DNA of 29,505 bases. It comes from Hypsibius dujardini. Lineage: Eukaryota; Tardigrada; Eutardigrada; Parachela; Hypsibiidae. The DNA lies in assembly GCA_001579985.1 (NCBI GenBank), contig LRSR01003609.1, forward strand, positions 1 through 29,505, read 5' to 3'. Both the position numbers and the translations under genes were made by a program. Below, one piece after another: positions 21,776 through 29,505 of the stretch (its first letter is position 1; each line of letters opens with the position of its first letter). Under the pieces are notes generated by a model that had not been told where the DNA came from, ran no database searches, and worked only from the letters and a program-made list of their open reading frames with translations.

Positions 21776-24247
21776 TAGACAGATAGGCATATAAACAGAC
21801 TGACAGACAGACAAATAGACAGAGAGACAAAGAAACAGACAGATAGATTAACAGGCTGGCGAATTGACTGAAAGGCAGACCTACGTAGTTTCGTACCGCT
21901 GGCTTTCTTGACTGTGCCGGAGAAGCGTTTATACCACTTGTCCAAGTCGACCTGTTCTTCCTCGAGCATCCGGTTGGCCTGCTCTAACTCTTCATTCTGC
22001 TTCTTCAGTTCCGCCAGACGCGCGTCCGCCTTGGCGATTCGCTCAAGTTGCACCGCAATCCGTTCCAACTTTCGCGCGTCTTCCTCTACCCGAGGCGCAA
22101 AACGCTCTCGGAATCCCGCGCGAATGTTTTTCTGCAAGCAGAACGGAAAATGTACCAGTCCACCCAAAGACTGATTGATGGAAGCATTGGTAAGAAGGAC
22201 TGAAACTGATTTTTCCACTGAATCGTTTAGGTTGATGTGTTGATTGGCCGATTAGCTCAATAATTCACTGTAAACAAATGAACAAACCTTTTCATCTCGT
22301 AAAAGCCAGCGTGCTCGTTCGACGAGCAGTTGAGCGTTCTTAAAGGCTTCATCACGTTCGGCTTTCCCTATTCCCGGGCGCCCAATCTCATCCTCATAAG
22401 TTCGGCTCCGCATGATGGCCCCCACAACGTCCTTCTCGTCGTCCGTCAATTCGTTGCTGGTTCGATCGGCAGCGTCCTTGTCCTGCCGTTTTTCGCCCGT
22501 GTCGGCGACGGCATTTTTCAGTTTGGCCAAATTGCCATCGAAATTCCGAATCTTTTCTTCCCGAACAGAAACGAAATTGGCGATCTGGTCCATATGAAGC
22601 GTCAGTTCATCCCGCAAAGCAGGGCGGATGGTATCCTGAAAGAAAAACCGGAAATAGATAATTTACAACTGTCTGTCTGTCTGTCTCTGTCTGTCTGATT
22701 GCCTGCCAGTCAACCAAGCAACAAACCTTTCTGGTCTCCAAAATGCTAGCAGCTCTAAACAGACGAATGTTAACCTCCTGCAGATAAAACTCTTTAGGAG
22801 GCTCAGCGGTCGCCAGGTGCTCCTCCAGATCCAGGAGTAAGAACGCGGCGTTGTGAGCCTCGACCAGCACTCCAATGGCCTCGTGCTCGTCCGCGGACAA
22901 CACCGAATCCAGCGACTTTTCTGCCTTTTTTTTGGCGTCGGTGCTATCGTATTTTAGCCCAGTCCAGCCATATTTTACATAAATCTGCTTTTTGGCGCCG
23001 AGATAAAGCCGGAAGAATTCCTCCGACTCGGGGTCCGGGCCTATTTCGAGGAGAAATGGGACTACATTTCAGCGAATAGAGCCACAAAAGAATAATATAT
23101 CAAGCAAGGCAGGCAAACATACAGTGAGGCAGACCAATTCAAAGAGACAAGTAGGCAGGCAGACAGACATACACAGACAAGCAGACAGGTAAACATTCAG
23201 ACATGGAGGCAGACAGATAGACCGGCAGACAAGCAGACACAGACAGTGAGACATCCAAGCAGGCAGGTAGACAGACAGACAGACACGTAAACATCCAGCC
23301 AAGGAGGGCGACAGAGGGACGGACACATAGGTAGGGTGAAAAATTGCATTTGGCATACCGTTCTGATTCACTAGAGATTCAGGCTTTTTCTTGGGAAAGG
23401 GCATAGGTCGAAGCGGTAACAGGGCTTCCAGAAAGGTGTCATAGGACTGCGCCAATTGAATCATTTTGCTTTGAAATTTCCGTCGAATAAGGCGTTCCGA
23501 CTAAAATAAAAACGTAAAACATATCGGGTAGGGTGTTATGCAGACTTAAACCAAGACATGTACGTAGGCAGATACGATATGCATATAGGAGGGCAAGCAG
23601 ACAGACAGCCCAAACGTCAATTACTCACATCTTCCAATATTTCATCCATCAGTATCCAATTCAATATCACTTTTAGGCGCTCCCGTACAGCGATAATATC
23701 GAAAGCTGGCGTTACACCAGTCCCAATCACCGTGTGCACGTTGCTCATTACAAACGCCATATACGCCACAAAGTCATCGTACATTTGTTGCTCGCCGTCG
23801 GTGAAGGGAGCGAGGCTATGGATGTCGTTGGCCCTGACTTCCGCGTTAAGGACTATCAAATATTCTCCATAGGATATAGGTTTGACTCTCTTCGGTTCGG
23901 CTTGTGTGGCAGTATCTAAAAACAATAATATTAGGACTACCAGTCAGTCACAAATCAGACGCACAGACAGACAAACAAACAGATTGGCAGTTCGTCATTA
24001 ACCTGGATCAATAGCCTGGAGCAACTCTTCGTCATCCACCATGCCATTGTCGAGAGTAGCTGTTGGTGGTGTGGCCAGGGGACGCGTGTTTTCCAGATCA
24101 TACAGACTGAGAAATTGCTCGATGTACATCTGCATTAAGGTAACTTTCGGCAAGTAATGTAGGACGAATTCCGGTCTTGGTTGGTTCTTGCCTTCTTTCT
24201 ACAACGACAATCAGCTCTAACAGCAAACTCATAAACAAACACTCAGC

Positions 24248-24285
<38 letters not shown>

Positions 24286-26677
24286 GCCAGACATGCATGT
24301 AAAAAAATAAATCAGAAATTACTTTCAAAATTCGGGTGGCATCCGCGATGTTCTGCGATGCCAGGTCGAACGCGAGTGATCGCTGCGCCGCGGAATCCGA
24401 TCTCGCCTTCTTCTTCAGCAGATCGGTGGTCCGATCCATCAGCTCTAGCACGATGAATTCCCGATTGTTAAGATCTTCGAACTGCTGTCGATTGGCAGCC
24501 ACATTGGCTAGAATTTTGAAGAGCATTTCATCCGGAACCCACACTTCTTTCCGTTCGCGGGTAAATTGCTGAGCCCTCTCGTAGAACTGCTCGTATGTCT
24601 GCTCACTGGGGTCGAAAGGGATCTTTCCACGAACATTCACCTGAAAATAAAGAAGCGTCCGTTATGTATTGATCTATCGTGTTGATTGTCTGTTTGTCTG
24701 CCTGTCTGCATGCCTGTTTGTCTGTCACTGTCTATCACTGTCTGTGTGTTTGTCTGTTTGTCTGTTATTGTGTATCTGTCTTTGTGTGTGTGTCTGTCTG
24801 TCTGTGTGTCTGTGTGTCTGCTTGCCTGCCTGCCTGCCTGACCATCTGTCTGCATGCAAGCCAACTCACCGGAAAACTGTCTGAGACCTCATCTTCCGTT
24901 GTTAATGAGGGCTTGCGCACATCATCGACAGATCCAGATCCTCGCATAGTAATATCCGAGACAGTTTCCGTGGCTGCTGTTGGCAATTCAGGCATGGTAA
25001 CGATAGGAACTGGACCAGTGGCTTCGGAAAAGGAATCAGCGTTTCCCTCCACCGCTTTTCCTTGATCAATTTGTAAATGGTCAGACTTTACACTGGACGT
25101 GGCTACTGGATTGCAGCGAATTTGGCCAATTGCTGGATCTTCTTTCCGGAAATAGGGAAAAGCGCAGAGCCGCTTGGAAAAAATGATAACTTCATATACG
25201 CAGGACTCCGGTTCGCGTACGGATTCGACATGATCCGTCATCCAATTGGAACCGTCGCAGTAAATCTGAATAAAAAACATGTAATAAATAACTAAAGTAA
25301 TTTAAGGAATTTTTATACTTTTTTCGAAACCACACATTTGATTAAAAAAGAATTAACTGTAAACTGAACTGAAAAGCAAATTTGTTGTTGCAACCTTGAC
25401 GCGAGTCTGACGCTGTTCTCCGGTAAGATCGCACGTCGTCCCATTGGCAAAGTACTGCAAATGGTAGCGGTCTTTCTTTTTCAGCGCATCCTAAAAGGAG
25501 GAATATATTATCCAAAAGTTCGGATATTTTGTCAGGAAAAAATTCCGATTTCACCTTGGCAGACACGTTGGACCAGTTATACGAATGGGAATATATCCCC
25601 AGCGTGATCACCGGCTTGCTGATCACGCCGCTCGGTTCGGTGTGATACTGGATCACATGCTTCCGGAAACAGAATTCATAATGCCACCATCCCGAAGTAA
25701 TCTGGAAAGAATGAAATTATAGTGTAAAAATTACTTTTATCTCCAAGTTACTAACAGCAATGCCTGAGATACTATTTGTACGATTCAAATAAAGAGGAAA
25801 TAAACAATAATGTGCCGACAGTCAATTGATTGATTGATAAATCAGAATGTGGTTTACAATGTGATCCGTTGCTTGATTGATTAATGGATCGGAACGTGAT
25901 ATTACAATCTGACCCGTTGCTTGATTGATGTATTGATTGAAAGCTGCAACGAAGTTTTTCCGAGACTGACCAGGTTGACGCATCCGCGATTGCTTTCCGT
26001 GGGCACGAGCGCTTCCTCAATCGCCTCCGTCGTTAGATTGACCAGTTTGTCCTTCTCATCAGAAGGCTTCACCATATCAGGGATACTACAGCGAAATGGC
26101 TGCCCCTTCCGATTGCGCATAATGACGGTCTTTTCCACATTCCCTTCAATTTCCGGTGGCTGCAAAATAATATTCCTATCTCCAATCAACGCTTCTTTTG
26201 AAAGTGAAACTAAACTGGGAAAAGTGAGTGGCCAACCAAGCATAGAAAGAAAATAAAATTGGAAGAAAAATGATTTTGGACAATTCATCAATCAATGCCT
26301 CAGTTTTTCTGTAAAGTCTGGCACGAAAAACTTCGATTGATTGTTGATTGCAGGGAAAAACACACTGCAACAGCGCAATCAACAATCAATCGACCGAACG
26401 TTCGCCAAGACGCAAATGTCATTTCCTTTGTTCCTCGTAGTATTGTGGTCAATTTCGACTAGATGTCGGATAATTAATATGCAACGAGCAATATTCTTAC
26501 AAAAATGTCATTCGGCGGTGTTGCTGCAGGCACGCGAGTTTTGTCAATAACGACTTTATACAGTCCACTATCTCCAAATGAGCCTGCTGCATTGCCTCCT
26601 CCTCCCCGCTCAAGTCCCGTGCAGCGAGCTGCTGCGAGCAAAATAAAAATGGGCGCACATTTTTTCCATAGCTCCAT
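21218..26677 (-). CDS. OS9: OS-9 ER lectin with large central insertion, complete, 13 exons
   Basis: ER-lumenal lectin that recognises trimmed mannose glycans on misfolded proteins and hands them to the HRD1-SEL1L degradation complex. Exons on the minus strand: 26677-26501, 26159-25971, 25701-25555, 25490-25395, 25265-24870, 24640-24323, 24198-24003, 23915-23629, 23500-23359, 23040-22727, 22635-22288, 22131-21897, 21657-21218; 3285 nt, 1094 aa (human OS9 667). The end of exon 12 could instead be 21885, same phase, adding four residues. Residues 1-20 are a signal peptide ([20 protein letters not shown]). The MRH domain covers about 119-240, with tandem W127-W128 and the four mannose-binding residues Q140, R198, E221 and Y227 by alignment to human Q130, R188, E212 and Y218. 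Residues about 340-870 are a helical region I cannot match, and about 880-945 is a Glu/Lys-rich coiled coil. The C-terminus ([26 protein letters not shown]) matches the OS-9 end (KIEIKIVRPWA...LKEIFFNIL). The protein ends MMEL. Confidence 0.9.
21690..21850. repeat. ACAG array with perfect (CAGA) core, OS-9 intron 12
   Basis: The core 21728-21774 is a perfect CAGA run of about 12 units, with degenerate units on both sides. It is the cleanest microsatellite of this type inside the OS-9 gene and likely polymorphic. It reads CUGU on the transcript. Confidence 0.95.
22668..22702. repeat. Short CTGT array, OS-9 intron 10
   Basis: CTGTCTGTCTGTCTCTGTCT on the plus strand in the 91-base intron between exons 10 and 11. 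It reads ACAG on the transcript, opposite to the arrays in introns 9 and 12. Confidence 0.85.
23095..23335. repeat. ACAG array, OS-9 intron 9
   Basis: GCAGGCAGACAGACATACAC-type words fill the intron between 23041 and 23358. It reads CUGU on the transcript. Confidence 0.88.
24240..24292. repeat. (ACAG)n array, OS-9 intron 6
   Basis: A nearly perfect ACAG run on the plus strand, best from 24255 to 24285, within the 124-base intron 24199-24322. Confidence 0.92.
24680..24852. repeat. CTGT array, OS-9 intron 5
   Basis: TGTCTGTTTGTCTGCCTGTC-type sequence on the plus strand fills the intron between 24641 and 24869. It reads ACAG on the transcript, opposite to intron 6. Confidence 0.9.
25820..25935. 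repeat. TTGATTGATTGAT-rich stretch with short direct repeats, OS-9 intron 2
   Basis: GATCCGTTGCTTGATTGATT and GACCCGTTGCTTGATTGATG are near-copies about 53 bases apart, each followed by a similar AATGGATCGGAA/TATTGATTGAAA segment. The same TTGATTGA vocabulary recurs in introns across the window. Confidence 0.65.
26333..26393. repeat. Perfect 19-bp hairpin, OS-9 intron 1
   Basis: TCGATTGATTGTTGATTGC (26333-26351) is exactly complementary to 26375-26393 and encloses a 23-base loop. The 61-base structure sits in the 26160-26500 intron. The perfect stem and size resemble a small-RNA precursor or a very short foldback element; I cannot choose between them. Confidence 0.85.
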
Positions 26678-27200
26678 CGCTGGAATCAAAATTGAAAATT
26701 AAAAAAGGCCAAAATCCATCCCGAAAACGGGAAGAGGGAAAAAATAAAGGAAAATATAAACAGGATGTTCATGTGGAACAGATGGTTTATGAACTGCGAA
26801 CAACTGTTTTGGAAGCAGTAACATGACCAGAACACTAGGAAGGGAGGGGTAAACCGTAGAAACAGAGGCGCTATGCAACCGAACAACACAGCACTCCCTC
26901 CGTCCTCAACCTTTAAGTCCCGTCCATTTTACATCGAGATGCTGCGAGGAAAATTATAATGGGCGCACATTTTTTCATAGCTCCATAGCTGAATTAAAAA
27001 CTAAGAAAAGACACACAAAATCCATTCCGAAAACGGGAAGAGGGAAGAAATACTACGTAAGAATAAAAGGCTGCTGATGTGGAACAACTGGGTTATGAGC
27101 AGAAACGAGTCTGTTGGAAGCAGTAACATAAAGCATAACATTAGGAAGGAACGGGTAAATAATATGAATGAGGCGCTATGCGTCGGAACTACGCTGCAAG
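26583..27200. repeat. Tandem duplication (about 305 bp) covering OS-9 exon 1 and its upstream region
   Basis: Two head-to-tail copies, about 26583-26887 and 26888-27200. Shared landmarks are GGGCGCACATTTTTT (26651 and 26961), CCGAAAACGGGAAGAGGGAA, TTGGAAGCAGTAACAT and GAGGCGCTATGC (about 26866 and 27170). Identity is clearly reduced by substitutions and small indels, so the duplication is old. The copy nearer the gene contains the real OS-9 start codon. Confidence 0.85.
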
Positions 27201-27511
27201 ACCCCTGGTTGTGGGGGTGTGGTCTGCGTTACATAACAGACAGGCCCCCTAGCTTATTAGAATGACACTCTCGCTTGCAGCGGAATTTTATTTCCGAGTG
27301 TTGTTGCATTTACTTTTATCGACCACCGCTTTTCTTCTTTTATCTCCTTCCATCTCAAGACCAGCTCACCTGGAGCCACCTCATAACCACATTTTTCACG
27401 CAAAATTCATTTCTCCATCCGATTCCACGGTCCAATTCGGCGCAAAAATTTTCATTCCTTGGGAATTTGATTGAAATCGGAAGCTCCCAAAAGGAACAAA
27501 GAAACACAAAG
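26678..27511. promoter_or_regulatory. Divergent interval between OS-9 and acetyl-CoA synthetase
   Basis: The two start codons point away from each other, 834 bases apart, so both promoters lie here. Much of the OS-9 side is the tandem duplication. An open frame leads upstream of the ACSS2 ATG (27275-27511) but looks like 5' UTR, as it does not resemble the family. Confidence 0.55.
26888..27000 (-). pseudogene. Decayed upstream duplicate of OS-9 exon 1
   Basis: The outer copy of the tandem duplication includes a relic of the OS-9 first coding exon on the minus strand. It keeps GCTATGGAGCTATG then A6 and TGTGCGCCCATT, against GCGATGGAGCTATGG then A6 and TGTGCGCCCATT in the real exon. The loss of one G turns the fourth codon into TGA, and later sequence (GGGACTTAAAGG against GGGACTTGAGCGG) is also degraded. 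It cannot encode the signal peptide but may still act as promoter or 5' UTR. Confidence 0.75.
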
Positions 27512-29344
27512 ATGTCGTCGCTTGTTGACGGTGAACTGCCTGGCACGTTGTTCCACCCGCCGCCGCATCTCGAGCGGACCGCTCACGTCCCTGGGATGGA
27601 CACGTACCGGCGGATGTACGCCGAGTCGGTGGAACACCCCGAGGCATTTTGGACAAACATTGCGCAGGAGTTTTTCTGGAAGACGCCTGCGACTGGGCCC
27701 CTTTTCAACTGGAATTTTGACGTGCGCAAAGGCCCGATTGCGACGAATTTCATGACGGGTGCGACGACCAATATCTCCTACAATGCCCTCGACCGACATG
27801 TGGCCTGCGGCTTAGGGGATAAGACCGCGTTTATTTGGTAAGAATGATATGAGCAAATCAGAGAAGTTTACCATACTAAGCTGTTGATTGATCAGCTGAT
27901 TGTTTCCTTGCTGGAAGATTGATATTTGTGTGAACCGCCTTGATTGATTGGTGGATTGCCTGCTTTGCGTAATTACGTTTTCTATTTTTATTCCAACTTG
28001 ACTGCTTTAAGTTTTCCCATTTGTTGCGACTCTCAGTTATTGCAGTTTTGTATTTTAAGTCTCAGTCTGGCATGCTACATGTTTTTTAGTTATAAATTTT
28101 CTCTTGTATTGTTTTGTGAAGATTGTGTTGATTGATTGTTGATTTACTGAGGCCCTGCTTAAAGCATAAGCTGCGCATTGATTGTCTTGATTGATGTTAG
28201 TCGTTGTTTAATTGTATGTAACGATTTTATAAACGACTCATAGTTATTTTTATTTTACATAAAATATTATTCTAAATACTGAAAGTGTGGCTTTTCTTTT
28301 AATTAAGAATTATTATTTAGATAAACTTTTGCCGCAGATATAATTTACGTGTTTGTTTAAAGTCAGACAACATGTGATTGATTGTTGATTGAACAATGCT
28401 TTACAAGTTTGACTTTGCATTGATTGGCTTGATTGGCTTGATTGATGTGATCGTTGTGCAGGGAGGGAAATAACCACGGGGACGAGGGTAAAATCACCTA
28501 CAGTCAACTCCTGGAGGAGGTCAGCAAGTTCAGCAACGTCCTCAAGGCAGCCGGTCTAGAGAAGGGCGATCGAGTGGCTATCTACCTGCCGATGATACTG
28601 GAGCTTCCAATTGCCATCTTGGCATGTGCACGAATTGGTGTCGTGCATTCTGTTGTGTTTGGCGGATTTTCGGCTGATTCACTGGCCGAACGGATGCTGG
28701 ATGGCAAATGCAGCGTACTCGTCACTGCCGGTAAGCGCTTACAAACAAACAGCTGCGTGCGTACGCATCGGCCGACCGGAAGTGTTGTGTCTTTTTCGGG
28801 GGTCAAGGTCTTGTTCGTTGACTTTGATTGTCCGAGATTATATTCACCTAACCTTATATTGGTTCAAGTTGATCTGTCTTTGTCTGCTTCTCTTTCATTC
28901 ATTTGTTTTCCTTAATCGTGTGCATCCTCTTATCCCTGCAGACGGAGTATGGCGTGGGGACAAGTTCATCGATTTGAAGAAGATCGCCGATGAGGCCGCT
29001 GCAAAGTGTCTGGCGCACGGGCATAAAACAACGCGGAAGATTGTCGTGAAGCATATGGGACCTTGCCCGGTATAATTCGGCACAATTATTGGCTAAAGAA
29101 TTATTGTCACTGTTCTTTTGCGGATGAATAAAAATGCACAATTTTAATTTGTGTTGTACAGGTTACGCAGCAGAATGGGACGACGAATGGAGTTCTCAAC
29201 GGCAACGGGCATGACCATGCAAAGGGGGATGGGCGTGGAAAGGTGCCACGTGTTGACCGTTACTGCAGCAAGAAGCATCATAAAGAGCTTATCACCCAGT
29301 GGGACGATCAAGTTGATTGGTGGTGGCACGAGGAAGTAGCGAAA
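27512..29344 (+). CDS. ACSS2: Acetyl-CoA synthetase, cytosolic ACSS2 type, N-terminal part (4 exons, continues beyond window)
   Basis: AMP-forming acetate-CoA ligase that makes acetyl-CoA from acetate, ATP and CoA in cytosol and nucleus. Exons 27512-27837, 28462-28730, 28942-29069 and 29162-29344 join in phase to 302 codons; a GTGAGT donor at 29345 shows that more follows (human ACSS2 701 aa). The N-terminal ACAS_N domain (about 26-90) has [41 protein letters not shown] and [15 protein letters not shown], all close to ACSS2. The start of the AMP-binding domain follows: WEGNN (109-113), [30 protein letters not shown] and [15 protein letters not shown]. The Asn/Gly/Lys-rich linker (about 242-280) corresponds to the ACSS2 insertion before WWWHEEVAK (human DLWWHELMQEAG). 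There is no mitochondrial leader, and the PPP...AHVP start fits the cytosolic enzyme. The TSGSTGKPKG nucleotide loop and the active-site lysine lie beyond the window. Confidence 0.95.
27838..28461. other. ACSS2 intron 1, TTGATTGA-rich
   Basis: At least eight TTGATTG or TGATTGATT words occur (for example about 27883, 27940, 28130, 28175, 28376, 28420-28445). No exon or known element is seen. Confidence 0.6.
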
Positions 29345-29403
29345 GTGAGTTTATGTTTACCTGATAGCTGAGCCAGCCGGAAATTGGGTTGCAGACACGA
29401 GTT

Positions 29404-29471
29404 AATTTTGCAGGCCGACAGACGCGCAGGCAGACAAACAGGCAAGCAGTCAGACAGACAGGCAGACAGGC

Positions 29472-29504
<33 letters not shown>

Positions 29505-29505
29505 G
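29404..29505. repeat. ACAG array, ACSS2 intron 4, running off the window
   Basis: GGCAGACAGGCAGACAGACA becomes a perfect CAGA run toward the right edge (about 29470-29505). It reads ACAG on the ACSS2 transcript. Confidence 0.92.

Noticed and set aside
24098-24322. Continuation of OS-9 exon 6 into the following repeat
   Set aside because: A GTAATT donor after 24323 and an acceptor before 24198 open a different frame ([11 protein letters not shown]...) that fits phase and leads to the next exon.
26160-26291. OS-9 exon 2 starting further upstream at the first open codon
   Set aside because: Other AG sites there do not match the phase of exon 1; the TTTTGCAG acceptor giving PPEIEGN does.
1-29505. 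A CRISPR array, bacterial operon or prophage
   Set aside because: All genes are spliced animal genes and the short repeats are contiguous microsatellites without spacers.

Overview
This window is nuclear DNA from an animal, probably an invertebrate. It holds densely spliced genes (4 to 14 exons, GT-AG introns). One is a true caspase, a family confined to animals, and the others are typical animal housekeeping genes. Nearly every longer intron carries degenerate ACAG/CTGT tetranucleotide arrays, and TTGATTGA-type motifs recur. The sequence does not let me name the phylum.

Five protein genes can be built exon by exon with consistent reading phase. (1) A PPM1G-type nuclear PP2C phosphatase on the minus strand, 14 coding exons, 696 aa, 8973 down to 2281. 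(2) On the plus strand, 9825 to 14650, a 361-aa protein with an N-terminal tandem winged-helix module resembling that of KAT6A/B (the SAMD1/ZMYND11-type first domain plus an H15-like second domain), followed by a disordered stretch and two C2H2 fingers, with no PHD or MYST domain. (3) A short-prodomain effector caspase on the minus strand, 3 exons, 316 aa, 19386 to 16617. (4) OS-9, the ER-degradation lectin, minus strand, 13 exons, 1094 aa, 26677 to 21218, with a normal MRH lectin domain and OS-9 C-terminus but several hundred extra residues between them. (5) The 5' part of cytosolic acetyl-CoA synthetase (ACSS2 type) on the plus strand from 27512, running off the right edge.

Layout: genes 1 and 2 diverge from an about 850-bp shared promoter region. 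Genes 2 and 3 converge on a repeat-rich interval containing a decayed minisatellite. Genes 3 and 4 are head-to-tail. Genes 4 and 5 diverge from an about 830-bp interval containing an old tandem duplicate of the OS-9 first exon. The left 2.2 kb holds no gene I can support. The genes do not form a pathway; they look like an ordinary compact animal gene neighbourhood.

Mobile DNA: two copies of one non-autonomous hAT family lie in opposite orientation in introns of the winged-helix gene. Both have TAGAGCCCTGC ends and 8-bp target duplications (one perfect, one 7 of 8). One keeps a piece of the hAT transposase C-terminus; the other hosts a smaller MITE with a different terminal sequence. Other structures include a 49-bp tandem repeat, several foldbacks, a perfect 19-bp hairpin in OS-9 intron 1, and complementary ACAG/CTGT arrays flanking single exons, which could promote exon circularisation.
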